Source: Notospermus geniculatus (Eukaryota; Nemertea; Pilidiophora; Heteronemertea; Lineidae). From it: 64,000 bases of DNA. Positions 11,481 to 22,494 of this stretch are shown here, piece by piece; position 1 is the first letter of the stretch, and each line of letters opens with the position of its first letter. Both the position numbers and the translations under genes were made by a program. Where the stretch lies: assembly GCA_002633025.1 (NCBI GenBank), contig NMRB01001311.1:22299-86298 (forward strand), written 5' to 3'. The notes under the pieces were generated by a model, which did not search any database, was not told the origin of the DNA, and worked only from the letters and a program-made list of their open reading frames with translations.

Positions 11481-11930
11481 GATGAAGATCCGTTTTTAGT
11501 TTTGGCCCCCTAGTGGCAAAGTCAAGAACCAGATTTCACCAAAATATTGTGTGTGAGTTGCTATAGCCTAGAGGTAGATATGTGCAAAGTTTCAAAGGAA
11601 CAGCTGAAACCATTACAAGAAGTGCCAATTTCGTAACTTCAGACAAACTTTGACCTCTGTGACCTTGAAAATTAGGTCAAATTAAAAACTGGGGTATAGT
11701 GTTATGTATCCTCATTAGATATACCCATGATAAAAATTTGATGAAGATCCGTCTCATAGTTAGGGAGAAATGGCACTTTAGGTGATTTTGCTTTTGGCAC
11801 CCTGGTGGCAATGTCAAGAATCAGATTTCACCGAAATGCTATCTGTAAGTTGCTATAACCTTGAGGTACATGTGTACGAAGTTTCAACACGATAACTCAA
11901 ACCATTATCAAAATATAGCCCTTTGTAATT
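11481..11930. repeat. Two diverged tandem copies of a ~259-bp unit
   Basis: GATGAAGATCCGT starts at 11481 and again at 11740. Both copies go on to a segment with CCCTRGTGGCAAWGTCAAGA and then AGTTGCTATARCCT. Identity is moderate. No protein product is supported. Confidence 0.75.
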
Positions 11931-12428
11931 TTTCACAAAACGCCCCCTGGAGGCCAAAATAGGAATCCAACCGTGCTCAAAATCGAACTCGACCTAGATC
12001 TTAGGCCCATATATACACCCACCAAAGGCCAAAAAGATTCGTCAAAAAATAAAGGCGCTAGAGCGCTAACAAACCAAAGTTTACGTACGTGTACGTCCTG
12101 ACGCACGACAGACCACCACTCAATGACCCCAACCACAGCATAAGCCCTGCTGGGCCTTGCGGCCAAGCGGGCTAAAAACAGCACGAATCGCAAGAGTTGA
12201 ACATGTGCAGCTTCCACTTGACGACAAATCACGAATCCATTCACAATCGACCTGAACCGAGTAATGATTCACTGCGCAGATATGCCACCTGTTCCAAGAT
12301 AAGCGCATACATTTCACTTTTGCAAGCAACCTGATCAGGATTTCTTCACTTGATGCCATCTGTTCCGTCATGGTGCAGGCAATCGCAGGTGCGACATGAC
12401 ACCTGCATCAGTCAAGAATCCGACCCGG
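11931..12428. other. No secure gene; weak minus-strand ORF
   Basis: The minus strand has an ATG at 12371 followed by 83 open codons, but the only donor within it (CAG|GTTGCT) is weak and no acceptor was found. I see nothing else here. Confidence 0.3.
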
Positions 12429-12620
12429 CACAGGCCCCTGGAGAGCTAATCAGCAGAGTATTTCTCGTAAAATTGGCTGAAAGTGAGCATATACCGGTAA
12501 TGGTGAAATCTATACTACATGTATATTATATAAGATAGTATAGATTTTGCCATTATATATGCTCACTTTCCGCCAATTTCATGAGAAATACTCCACTGAT
12601 TAGCTCTCCAGGGGCCTGTG
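12429..12620. mobile_element. 192-bp hairpin MITE
   Basis: The left arm (CACAGGCCCCTGGAGAGCTA...) pairs with the right arm (...TAGCTCTCCAGGGGCCTGTG) along nearly its whole length, closing on an AT-rich centre with TACATGTATATTATATAAG. It is non-coding. No clear target duplication is visible. Confidence 0.85.
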
Positions 12621-13099
12621 AGCACGACGCTCAACACCTGCACCACTGCGCTGTCACAGAAAATTCCTCTTCATCCAAGACACGCGTACATCTCAGGAAC
12701 TCAAGGAGCAACCAAGTCACTACATATACATGTACATACTCTGATGCTTTAAAGTTAAAAGTTAAAATTTGGGTTTATAACGGTAGAGGTTCTCATCCGA
12801 CTTTACAATTTAACCAGTGTATCCTGAAACCTTTCAGTTGAACTCCAGAGAGCTGCTCATTCAATATGCTACAACCTGAGCATTTCTGACCGGGTGGAGA
12901 GAGGCCAGTGAGGCAAAGAGACTTGCCCAAAGTCTCACACCACAGTGGGATTCGAACCTGGGGCCCTCTGATGGCCAGTCAGAGACTCGCACCACGACGA
13001 CACCACTGTGGTGCTTTCACCGAGCTGATAGGAGACAGGGCGACTTGACCGGGAACCTTAAACCCACAATAAGGGCTGTAGGAATGTCCTGGAGGTTGG

Positions 13100-13373
13100 G
13101 GACAAAGATTCAATAAAATAGCGGACTGCAGCGAGCGTCGAAGGCGCGAACTGAAATATCGGCGGGGGGCCTCCCAGGAAAATTTTAGAAAATAACAGTG
13201 CTTTAACGCCATTTCCCGGCATTTGAGAGCAAAAGTGGACACTCAGTCATGTAAGTGTGGTTCATTGGTTTTTTGGACTTGGGCTTTTTGGGACTAAAGG
13301 CAGTCAAATGCTGAGCCTAGTGCCAATTTTTTATTTTTGACAAGCCAAATATCGGGGGGGGGGGGGGGGGGGN
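13100..13373. mobile_element. G-rich DNA element, partial copy ending at a contig join
   Basis: From the word GCGAACTGAAATATCGGCGG to the G-run this matches 53650-53900 closely, including AAAATAACAGTGCTTTA and GGGACTAAAGGCAGTCAAATG. The copy stops at a run of 19 G followed by n at 13373, so its right end is lost at an apparent assembly join. Confidence 0.65.
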
Positions 13374-13588
13374 ATCTCTCAAGTCATGAATCCGGCACTC
13401 AACAACTCTGCGTCACCACGTTCACCTAGAAAATTCCTCATCTTCATCCAAGACACACATCAATACCGGTTAATCCCAATCCATTAACCGCTGTTTATCA
13501 TCATGGTTCTATCATCATAGTCTCCAAGACATTTCAATCTCCAGAGGAACACGAAACCAATAATTATAAAGATAACGGAAGGCATTAC

Positions 13589-13660
13589 CTTTCTTTGATC
13601 TGCGGCTCTGTTCCTAGGAGAATCGGCAACGAGTGATGGCACCTTTGATGTCGTTCCATC
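13589..13660 (-). CDS. Candidate 72-nt internal exon, unidentified protein
   Basis: On the minus strand AACCTAG precedes 13660 and the donor AAAG|GTAATG follows 13589. The exon is exactly 24 codons in phase 0/0 and reads DGTTSKVPSLVADSPRN followed by a short basic end (RAADQRK). The composition is hydrophilic, Ser/Pro/Arg-rich and protein-like. The acceptor lacks a strong pyrimidine tract, which is the main doubt. Splicing to 4739-4622 would keep the frame, giving a charged region of one protein; that is inference. Confidence 0.38.
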
Positions 13661-14018
13661 CTAGGTTAACTTTGCCGAGCTCGGTGAACAGTGGATATAA
13701 CCACCATGCATAAGCACATCCGTCAGGAAGATAACCTCGTGAGGACACGATGTTCTTCTATGTTTTTTAAATATTACGCAATGGTGCACTGACAACCTGC
13801 GTCATCAACATGGACGTATTGAAACAAATGGTGGTTTACAGGTTATGACCCATATATCAATCATCAGACCAGCAAAAAGAAGGTTCTCCTAAGAGACAAT
13901 GGTCTATACTCTACTCTGTTGATGTCTATGTTATCACCGGATGATGAAATACCAGAGTGAGGAAACGAAAGGGCATGAAAGAATAACAGGTTTCTAAGGT
14001 GAAATGGAAAGACATAGC
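13661..14018. other. No gene recognised
   Basis: Presumed intron of the minus-strand candidate gene. Only short frames and no repeats are seen. Confidence 0.3.
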
Positions 14019-14110
14019 TTCCTACCGGACTCGAACCCACGGACCCTTGCATAAGGCATAGTTGCCAGCACTCACGGGCAGTACACCTTAACCACTAGGC
14101 CAAATCCGCA
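14019..14110 (-). repeat. tRNA-like (class II, Ser/Leu-type) sequence
   Basis: On the minus strand TGGCCTAGTGGTTAAGG (A-box) lies 54 bp upstream of GGTTCGAGTCC (perfect B-box). The A-to-B distance leaves room for a long variable arm as in serine or leucine tRNAs. Acceptor pairing is poor, so it is probably a SINE or tRNA pseudogene. Confidence 0.5.
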
Positions 14111-14309
14111 TCTTCAAAAAATATGGTTCAATGACCCATGTTAAACGAAGCGTCCCTCAGCACCCTGCAACTAGTCCAATCTACGAATCAACCCACAAAG
14201 AGAGAGGAAACAAGAGCAATGCACAGCGTGGCACATGCCCCCGACCGGCATGTTGTTTGTGGGCATGGCCCAGATGGTACATTTGGGGGAAGCGGTGGTG
14301 CTGCTCATT

Positions 14310-14560
14310 AAAAGGAACCTTCCACTCACAGAGACAAACACTCACAAAAAAATTCAAGGCAATTCCACAAAGCGTTCTCAAGATATTTGATGGAAATCGA
14401 ATTGAAGATGGCCACCACAGCCGCCATCTTGGATGTGCAGTGAAGCTACCATCAAAAGGAACCTTCTCCTCATAGGTACAAACCCTCACAAAAAATTCTG
14501 GTTGATCGCTCAAAGCATTTTCAATTTTAAACTGATGGAAACGAAATGTTAGTGGACATC
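14310..14560. repeat. Two tandem copies of a 144-bp unit
   Basis: AAAAGGAACCTTC starts at 14310 and 14454. Both units contain ACAAACMCTCACAAAAAA and ATGGAAAYGAA. The first holds AGATGGCCACC and GCCGCCATCTTGG, the same kind of motif found in the 145-bp arrays at 18189, 46004 and 54717. Confidence 0.75.
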
Positions 14561-15480
14561 GACACCGATGCACTGGCCCCAAAATAATCCCGCTGACCGT
14601 CTGAAAAGCAATCCTTTTTTATACGACCATTCGCTCGGCTAAACAACCTGTCCACCCTGAAACATACCACTCTATTCTATTTGGCAGATATAGGACCATT
14701 GCTCGAAATATCTCGCAACAGAAAATTAGGAATTTATAGTTAGATAGAACAACAGCCGTGATATGGGTTCTCATCTCCTGACCTTATTCTAATGAAATTT
14801 CACAGCCCTCAGGGTCTAAAATGATCCCCCATGCTACCGACAGCTGATACCAACCGTAGGAAGCCAGACATTAATTATCGGCCTTGATTGGCGGGTGGGA
14901 AGTTGGTAACCATAGTTGCAGACGAAAATTCCACTCATAAGAAGAGGTGTATTTATAAATCAACGATTAAAATCTCCATGGCTACTAGTGGATCTCGCCA
15001 ATTTTGAGAATAATGTTTAAGTGGATCTTGTGTGAATTGTAGTGCCTTTATAATTACCAGAAAATTCACTGAATATAGTGTTAAAGTGGACTATTCGCGC
15101 CAAGTCAAAGATTCCACAGAACAGTTTCCGGAGCGACCGCCGCAATGCATTTACCAGTTGTTGTTACGAATAAAACAGGTTGTTTTATTATTTTTGGTTC
15201 ACTTTGGACAGACACCAACAATCCGCTTTAATCGGAAATTTTCATTGATGCCTTGTGTACCAGCAGAGAAAGTCCCAGGAATGGAAGTCCTCAATACAAA
15301 ACCATGCATTCTCAATGGTATGGTCAGGGTTAGCGTAAGAATCATTCACAAAGGCTAATAATCCACAAGAACATTAGCACCCGGACTTTGATTCCAGGGG
15401 ACATTTTCCACATTCACACCAGATTCAAAATATTTAACCCCGACGAATCCAATTGCTTTTAGGCCTAACTCAAGTCTTTT
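14561..15480. other. No gene recognised
   Basis: About 900 bp without supportable features. The frame at 15032-15358 has no splice signals I trust. Confidence 0.35.
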
Positions 15481-15620
15481 CTAGAGTTTCAGATTGTAAA
15501 GTTCCAGCCTGAAGAAGACCCCGGTTGGGGTCGAAAATTTGCTAAATATTCTGGAAATTGACTTTATATTCTTTAAATCATATTGTGTGTCGATTTTTGT
15601 GCTCGCCTTCTCTTTAGATC
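15481..15620 (+). mobile_element. Fragment carrying the GACCCC...GGGGTC hairpin (hammerhead-like family)
   Basis: CTAGAGTTTCAGATTGTAAA leads into TTCCAG, CCTGAAGAA, the hairpin at 15517-15532, then GAAAATTTGC, CTGGAA and a tail with TGTGTGTCGATTTTTGTGCT. The left flank is shared with 59010-59045 (inverted) and 63946-63980. The tail is shared with 36030-36060 and 53340-53370. TTCCAG and CTGGAA are complementary, so the RNA could fold as a three-way junction. Confidence 0.7.
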
Positions 15621-15698
15621 ATTCAAATAGATAGATTTGAACAGTCTTGTTGAGCATGCATTGACACAAGATCATGATCAACCTCGCCACCATGAATT

Positions 15699-15841
15699 AA
15701 GCTGGATTTAGCTGCACGCGGTATGCGGATTGCGGAACGCGGTAAGCGGAAAGTTCAATGCATTTCGCATACAACAAATCGCTTCCGCCGGGGATTCCGC
15801 GGCCCTATACCGCATTCCGCGTGTCAGCTAAATGCAGCTTT
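15699..15841. mobile_element. 143-bp hairpin MITE
   Basis: AAGCTGGATTTAGCTGCACG pairs with CGTGTCAGCTAAATGCAGCTT with few mismatches, and the GC-rich inner arms (GCGGTATGCGG) also pair. It is non-coding. Confidence 0.75.
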
Positions 15842-16420
15842 AGTGCTGTGTGTGGTAATCGGTGTACATCGAAGGTGAGAATGCCAAAAGGTCAAACGTC
15901 AGCCGTCACGAGATACAAAACCTAATGCATACTGTCATGCATTAATGCAGAGGTACACGATGGAAAAAGGAGATGCAAAGGGAATGAGCACTCAGTTGTA
16001 ACAATTTCAAAATGACTCCCAGAAGAGTGCCTACCGATAATTAACGAGCTATAACCAGCATTGCTTTATAAGGAAACAAACACCGAAATCATGCACGTCA
16101 TGATTGGTATTAGACATCCGTGTACAGGTACGTTCAACTGATCGAGGGATCTGGTTGCTAGGCAACCCGTTGCTGTGACGAGTACTGCATCAGCGTTGGG
16201 ATTAACCACGCATGTGATGAGATGGCATGTCTCATTTAGTTGCTGATCCTCTTAATTCAGCTTAATGCAACCACAAATATAGCCATTAGGATGTTAATAG
16301 TAATACCATTGGCAGAATACCGCAGGATATTTTTACTGGCTATTTTGAGATACATGTATCAGTGGAATTTCCACGACATGTATCAGTGGAATTTCCACGA
16401 TATAATAAAAGGAGTCGTCC
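15842..16420. other. No gene recognised
   Basis: A direct duplication of ATGTATCAGTGGAATTTCCA is visible at 16356-16395. Otherwise I see nothing. Confidence 0.35.
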
Positions 16421-16480
16421 TCCAGAAATTTCGCAAATTTTCGACCCCAACCGGGGTCTTCTTCAGGCTGGCACTTTCAA
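16421..16480 (-). mobile_element. Copy of the hammerhead-like motif, minus strand
   Basis: On the minus strand the order is CCAG, CCTGAAGAA, hairpin (16458-16443), GAAA, then AATTTGCGAAATT as a stem-loop, then CTGG at 16425-16422. This copy gives the cleanest potential stem III. Confidence 0.65.
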
Positions 16481-16621
16481 GTCGAGCTACCAGAAGTGTA
16501 ATGAGCTGGATCCCAACATTACACGTAAATCTGAAAGAAACCTTGTGCAAACAGGAGGTGTGGGAAGTAATAGTTGAATAGAAACAAAGCCCCAAAGTGG
16601 AATTTTCACAATATCAATGAC

Positions 16622-17753
16622 AAGAGGTAACAGTCGTGTCCAATGGGACGGGATCAGGAAACCAAGAACCAGTGACTGGCAACCGTCTAGTCCTATGAGA
16701 GAGGGATCAGGAAACCTGGAATCGACTGGCAACAGTGCCATCCAATCAGACAAGGAACAGGAAACCTAGAATAAAATTCATCCAATGAGACAGGGATCAG
16801 GAAACCTAACAGACTAGCAACTGTCTTGTTCTATGGGACTGGGATCAGGAAGACTAGAATTTTAGCAGCAGTGCCATCCAATAGGGATCACAAAGTGACA
16901 GGGTTCAAGAAACCTAGAATTGACCTGCGAAAGTGTTCACGGATGAGGCCGGGATCAGGAAACCTTGAACTGACTGCTGGCTAGTGCCGTCCAATGGAAC
17001 AAGGATCTCCAGAATTGACTGGCAACAGTGTCGACCAATGTAGCCTAGCATCTGGCAACAGTGTCATCTGATATGACATGGATGAGGAAGCCTGGAAACA
17101 ACGGTGCCATTTACAACATGGGTCATGAAACTTGGAATCCACATGCAACAGTACTTTATGGCAAAGAGCCAAACCGGCTCATGATGCCACTATGATGATG
17201 ATGAGTACTGTCCAGCGAGGCAGGGTTAAACCTAGAATCGCCTTGCGACAGGGCCATCCAATGAGTCAGGAATCAGGAAATCTAAAATCCACTGGCAACA
17301 GCGCCAACAAATAAGAAAGGTATCAGGAAACCTAAAATTGACTATAGCAACTGTGCTGTCCAGTGAGAGAGTGATCAAGAAACCTAAGAATCGATTGGCA
17401 ACAATGCCATCAAATGAAACAAGGATCAGGAAACTGAGAATCGACTGGCAACAGTGGCATACAATGAGACAGGGATCAGGAAACATGGAATTGACTGGCA
17501 ACAGTGCCACACAATGTGACAGGGATCAGGAAACCAACAACTGACTGCCAACGATGCCATACAATGAGACAAAGTCGAAGGATCAGGATAATCGACTGGC
17601 AACAATACAATGAGACAGGGATCAGGAAACCAAAAATCGACGGGCAACAGTGCCATACAATGAGACAGGGATTAGGAAACCTAGAATCGACTGGCAACAA
17701 TCCCATACAATGGGACAGGGATCAGGAAACCTAGAATCGACCGGCAACAATCC
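16622..17753. repeat. 50-bp minisatellite, main block (cut by gap)
   Basis: The unit is close to TGAGACAGGGATCAGGAAAC + CTAGAATCGACTGGCAACAA + TCCCATACAA. Units at 17661 and 17711 are exactly 50 bp apart; left-hand units are more diverged and vary in length. The many short open frames on both strands here are translations of the repeat and not genes. The block runs into the 435-base gap. Confidence 0.95.
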
Positions 17754-18188
17754 NNNNNNNNNNNNNNNNNNNNNNNNNNNNNNNNNNNNNNNNNNNNNNN
17801 NNNNNNNNNNNNNNNNNNNNNNNNNNNNNNNNNNNNNNNNNNNNNNNNNNNNNNNNNNNNNNNNNNNNNNNNNNNNNNNNNNNNNNNNNNNNNNNNNNNN
17901 NNNNNNNNNNNNNNNNNNNNNNNNNNNNNNNNNNNNNNNNNNNNNNNNNNNNNNNNNNNNNNNNNNNNNNNNNNNNNNNNNNNNNNNNNNNNNNNNNNNN
18001 NNNNNNNNNNNNNNNNNNNNNNNNNNNNNNNNNNNNNNNNNNNNNNNNNNNNNNNNNNNNNNNNNNNNNNNNNNNNNNNNNNNNNNNNNNNNNNNNNNNN
18101 NNNNNNNNNNNNNNNNNNNNNNNNNNNNNNNNNNNNNNNNNNNNNNNNNNNNNNNNNNNNNNNNNNNNNNNNNNNNNNNNNNNNNNNN
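17754..18188. other. Assembly gap, 435 n
   Basis: A run of n inside the minisatellite region; frames crossing it are artefacts. Confidence 1.
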
Positions 18189-18610
18189 AAAATCGATAGG
18201 GAACCTCCCCCGATCGACCCCATTAAACCATGCAAATATGAGATCAATCGGGCATTCCGTTCTTGAGTTATGGTCCGGAATGCTAAAACCAAGATGTCTT
18301 CCTGGCGGCCATATTGAATATCGGGTCACAACCAAAATCGATAGGCTCCCCTGATCCACCCCATTACATCACGCAAATATGAGATAAATCAGGCAACCCG
18401 TTCTTGAGTTACGGTGCGGAATGCAAACTCCAAGATATCCTCCTGGCGGCCATATTGAATATCGGATCGCAAACAAAATCGATAGGGCACCTCCTCTGAT
18501 CCACCCGGTTACACCACAGAAATATGAGATCAATCCGACAACCCGTTCTTGAGTTATAGTCCGGAATACGATGCGGCGGCGGACGCCGGAAACCAACTGA
18601 GAACATAATG
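18189..18610. repeat. Three tandem copies of a 141-145-bp unit
   Basis: AAAATCGATAGG starts at 18189, 18334 and 18475. Each unit contains CGTTCTTGAGTTAYRGTCCGG, and the first two end in GGCGGCCATATTGAATATCG. The third unit decays after 18570. The block is embedded in the 50-bp minisatellite. Confidence 0.9.
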
Positions 18611-18640
18611 CCCCCATCTCAACTTCGTTGAGCGGGGGCA

Positions 18641-18782
18641 TAATGAGACAGGGATCAGGAAACCTAGAATCGACTGGCAACAATCCCATAGAATGAGACA
18701 GGGATCAGAAACCTAGAATAGACTGGCAACAATCCCATACAATGAGACAGGGATCAGGAAACCTAGAATCGACTGACAACCT
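18641..18782. repeat. 50-bp minisatellite, second block
   Basis: Three units of the family at 16622-17753, on the right side of the 145-bp insertion. Confidence 0.9.
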
Positions 18783-18960
18783 CAACCATCACAAGCTACT
18801 CATGTTCCTCACTTGGATGGGGTATTTTACTTGCCCGTGCAAAGACACAAGGTACAAGGCACCACGGCTTACTGTCCCATGCGAAGAGCCGGGAATGAAA
18901 TCCCATATGGCCCGGGCTGGATTCGAACCCGGGACCTGCCGCTTGCTAAGCGGACGTGAT
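18783..18960 (-). mobile_element. tRNA-derived SINE inserted in the minisatellite
   Basis: Close match to 10985-11180. On the minus strand the tRNA head has TTAGCAA as anticodon loop (AGC) with four of five stem pairs, and a B-box GGTTCGAATCC. Minisatellite units resume directly after it (18961-19013). Confidence 0.75.
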
Positions 18961-19013
18961 ACAATGAGACAGGGATCAGGAAACCTAAAATTGACTGGCA
19001 ACAGTCCTGACCA
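18961..19013. repeat. 50-bp minisatellite, last unit
   Basis: One unit beginning ATACAATGAGACAGGGATCA and ending in TGGCAACAGTCC, to the right of the inserted SINE. Confidence 0.85.
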
Positions 19014-19102
19014 ATATTCATACAGGACGTACACTAAAAGGCTCACATCTCCCATAATCAATAATCTAATGACCACAATTGCACAAACAGCCATCCCCTT
19101 AC

Positions 19103-19199
19103 AAACCCTGGTGATCGTTTTTCTGTCGCCAGAAGAGTGGACATAAATGAATAATTCAGACATTTCCATCTCCTCAGGAAGTTTCCAGAAGTCTGGCAT
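19103..19199 (-). CDS. Weak candidate exon
   Basis: On the minus strand CTCTGTGGCAG precedes an ATG at 19199, and GGGTTT|GTAAGG could be a donor after 19103. The frame reads MPDFWKLPEEMEMSELF and continues in protein-like composition. If unspliced it runs on through a hydrophobic stretch into the minisatellite. I do not recognise it, and chance is a real alternative. Confidence 0.22.
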
Positions 19200-19516
19200 C
19201 TGCCACAGAGATCCGATGAAGTAATCAATGCACGATGAGATACCACCAACTTGTTAGGGTAAGAAGAAGTTTAGGGCCTATCAGACTTGTTACATGTCAT
19301 GGTAGCCCTGGTTACACCTATCCATAATCCCTGTGCTTTTTGAGACATGGGGTTTTTCCGAACCAGAAAAAACACGGCTTTGACGGTGAGCAGTTACACC
19401 ACTAAAAGTGCGATTGGTAATAAGTTCCGTGATGGGACCTCTGTTTCGATAGCTTACTCCACAACCAGTAATCTCAAACAACAGCTCAGACATCTCAAGA
19501 ATTTCAAGCACAATCC

Positions 19517-19826
19517 AAAAGGGGCTGTTCACTTAAGGCTCAATTGTACAATATAAATCAAAGAATTACATTGCCCAGGGTCCATATTCATAAACCTACT
19601 TAAGTCAAAGTGTGATACTTATCTTTTGTGTTGAACAAAGGATAAGTGTCACACTTAGACTTAAGTAATTTTATGAATATGGACACTGGCCTCTTTCTTG
19701 CTTATGTCATACTCCCCTCACGCCTGACTGCACAAGCCTCTACTGGAGAGTCTACTCAGGCCAACAGGCCAAAAATGTGGTTCTTGGGATTTTGTAAAAT
19801 TGACCCTTAAGTGAACAGCCCCTTTT
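19517..19826. mobile_element. Hairpin MITE (GGGGCTGTTCACTTAA ends) with a second hairpin inside
   Basis: AAAAGGGGCTGTTCACTTAA pairs with TTAAGTGAACAGCCCCTTTT. Inside, 19578-19686 is another hairpin beginning GGGTCCATATTCATAAA. That family recurs at 36855-36960. So one hairpin element has landed in another. Confidence 0.8.
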
Positions 19827-20190
19827 CCAAATTGAGATTTTGAGTGCAAGTGACAGTTTCGATTACACTCTATCGCCTGAACAAATTGCCATTCATCCTC
19901 AAGCTTCCTTCCCAACAAAACAGACAGATTGATTAGATTTTAGATGCATGTATTATATCAGACACCTGATTTAATACAACATTCACAAATCTTAAAATGC
20001 GATTTTCTCAGAACGACCTAAATCATTTTGTCGCCTAGACTGAACCCTCGATGTGCCCCAGGGAACTGAGTAGGTGTTCAGAAACAACAGGCGGATGCAG
20101 GGAGACCAAATACAAGTGTTAATACGAAGGGTGCAAGAGGTTTTTCTTTCCAAGTGATATTAGCCACAATGGACAATGTGGCCATGTTGG

Positions 20191-20558
20191 GGCCATGTTG
20201 AATTAGCGGAACCAGCGGAAACAACGGAACCTGGTCTGTAGCCGACAGAACGAACAGGTGAATCGTCCTTGCTTCGTTCAGCTGTTGACTAAAAGCAACA
20301 CGCGGCTCGGTGTTGGTAAGCAACACACGACTGCAGTCATGATGTGCGGATTGAGACCTAAATGTAGGCCCTAGGCATGCTAGGTCTAGGCTAGGCTACC
20401 GTTGGGCCTACATGGCCTAGGCCGACCGTAGACCTACTTTTTTCGGCGCCTAACAATTCGGCTTGAACAGTGCAGTTATTATTTAAAAAACAACATTGTT
20501 TTTCCTTCAAGTTCCGCTGGTTCCGTTGTTTCCGCTCGTTCCGCTAATTCGACATGGC
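20191..20558. mobile_element. Element with ~40-bp terminal inverted repeats
   Basis: CATGTTGAATTAGCGGAACC and the following GGAAACAACGGAACC at the left are matched by inverted copies at 20512-20558. The interior has TAGGCC-rich sequence and no transposase. It abuts the next element. Confidence 0.75.
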
Positions 20559-20565
20559 TGACCTT

Positions 20566-20829
20566 AAGGCCTGTCCATACCATCAACATTTTCAAGCATT
20601 TCTGCGACAACACATTTTGAAAACTGTTTTGGAAATTTTGCGGCTTGTTCGGGGTTGGTCTACACTCTGCGACATTATCAAAACATGTTTTCAAATTGTT
20701 TTGCAAAAATTGCAGGTCCAGTCCACAATCATGACAATGTGCAACAAACCGAAAACAACAGTGTTTTGGAAATGTTGCAGCTGGATGTTTTTGAAATGTT
20801 TGGAAATGTTGATGGTGTAGACAGGCCTT
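20566..20829. mobile_element. 264-bp palindromic MITE
   Basis: AAGGCCTGTCCATACCATCA pairs with TGATGGTGTAGACAGGCCTT, and the arms stay complementary inward (AACATTTTCAAGCATTT against its inverse). Many frames here are by-products of the repeat. Confidence 0.8.
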
Positions 20830-21170
20830 CATGGCAACACAAAGGAAGGAAAAGGATTAGCTGACATAACAATGGAAGCCAAGACACTGTTCTTTATCAT
20901 GCAGAACCTCCATGTATATCATATTATTATGTATGTAACAGACTCCAAAGGAAAACTCTGTCAATAGACTCTTCTTAAGAACACCAGGATCTGCAGAAGA
21001 CACTCGTGCTGATACGAAGTATCGATCGTATCCGGGAAACACAATGGCCGAGAGGAAATGAGAAAACATTACCCAATGCATGCACAGTTCATCTTATCGT
21101 AAGGGACTTATAATAAATCAATTCTGTGTCTTTTCCTGGTGCATTCGACTCCAACAGGTACATGTAATAG

Positions 21171-21624
21171 CATAAAGGAATCAACCATAAAGGTTTAACT
21201 GCGAACGATGAACTTACTGAGGGATACACTTCATGTGTTGTCACCAGATGTCTCTCACTGCCTGAATTTTGGCTTTAGGCACGAGCGTCAACTTTTTTTG
21301 TGGTGAAGAGGCACATGAACCTGTCAACTTGATGCTTTGAATTCCATTTCTGAGCATAACAGAGCGATTTTCAGGACAATTTGTGCTCCATGTGCAAATG
21401 TACGTCAGCCTATTCAAATGTACACAGATGACCCTGCGGTCACATCGTTCGTGGGGTTCTCATTAATTCAGTCCTTTTGTATCATAAGATCAACTAGTCG
21501 GAATTCAACAAAATTTGCAGTGCACGTGCAGAAGGGTCTTGCCTATGGAATAGTCAAAATGCAAATCTGTTGAGGTTTAAAGGGATATTGTCCACATTGA
21601 ACCTTTATGGTTGATTCCTTTATG
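21171..21624. mobile_element. TIR element, CATAAAGGAATCAACC family (intact copy)
   Basis: The left and right ends are inverted copies over about 24 bp (CATAAAGGAATCAACCATAA). The element at 35541-36281 is the same family in the opposite orientation, which allows an insertion in that copy to be delimited. It contains no transposase. Confidence 0.8.
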
Positions 21625-21631
21625 GTAATAG

Positions 21632-22018
21632 TGAGGTTTTGCAAATTTGACAAGACAATAAATACGAAATACGAAATTGGACTTTAGTTCCATGATGGAA
21701 TGTATTCAGGAGATGGTTGGTACCACAAATATCGCCTGCTGCAAGGGCGTCTTTTAGCGTATGACGTTAGACCGATAGAGTTACGGTGTATACTAAACTT
21801 TGAAATTTATCTTTCGTTTCCACTTCATAGATACGAAGTGGGAATTTAAAAATTCAAAATGCACCATAACTCTCTCGGTCTTACATGATATGCTAAAAGA
21901 CGCACTGGCAGCAGGGACATTTGTGGTACCAGCCATCTCCAGAACATTAGGTCCTGGAAATGAAGTTGAATTTCGTATTTAGTACTTCGTGTTTCGTTAG
22001 ATTTGCGAAACCTCGCTA
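21632..22018. mobile_element. Foldback element of about 390 bp (GAGGTTTYGCAAATYTGACGA ends)
   Basis: The two halves are inverted copies: GGTACCACAAATRTC near one side is mirrored by GACATTTGTGGTACC, and ACCGATAGAGTTAC by a diverged inverse. Related copies lie at 59628-60010 and, split by an insertion, at 61078-62225. Confidence 0.85.
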
Positions 22019-22494
22019 TTGTCTTGACTGTTTTAACACCTGCTCCGGAAATATATCACCCTTGACAACGACGAGGCGACACCCCCTAGCAACCGTATCT
22101 ATACTCCCATGAACTTTAAATGGCTACCTGTTTACACCGAGAAATTGATTTTTCCCCCAAGCTATGGAGAATACTATGATATTAAATGTGGGCGACTGCA
22201 AGGAAAAAGTTTCGTCAGAAATGTCATACACGCCTACAACATGTACCTGATATTTTAGCCCCCACACACCTTGATTCAGCAGACAAAAGAACTATACAGC
22301 GACAATAAAGAACATCAACAGGTTTATCATGGAGGGGGGGGGGCACATTTTTTGGTTCTATAGAGGTGTTGGGTCCCTACAGACCCAAAACTTACTCAAT
22401 CACCACTTTATTCTATTCAATGAGGTATACACCTACAATGATCTGTTCGAAAGCACGGTTCGGCTGGGGAATCATACCGACAGGAGATGCTGAT

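Noticed and set aside
12120-12371. Possible first exon MTEQMASSEEIL
   Set aside because: Only a weak donor (GTTGCT) and no promoter motif; kept as an unassigned frame.
17622-18359. Frames of 203-245 codons around 18 kb
   Set aside because: They cross the 435-base gap and otherwise translate the 50-bp minisatellite.
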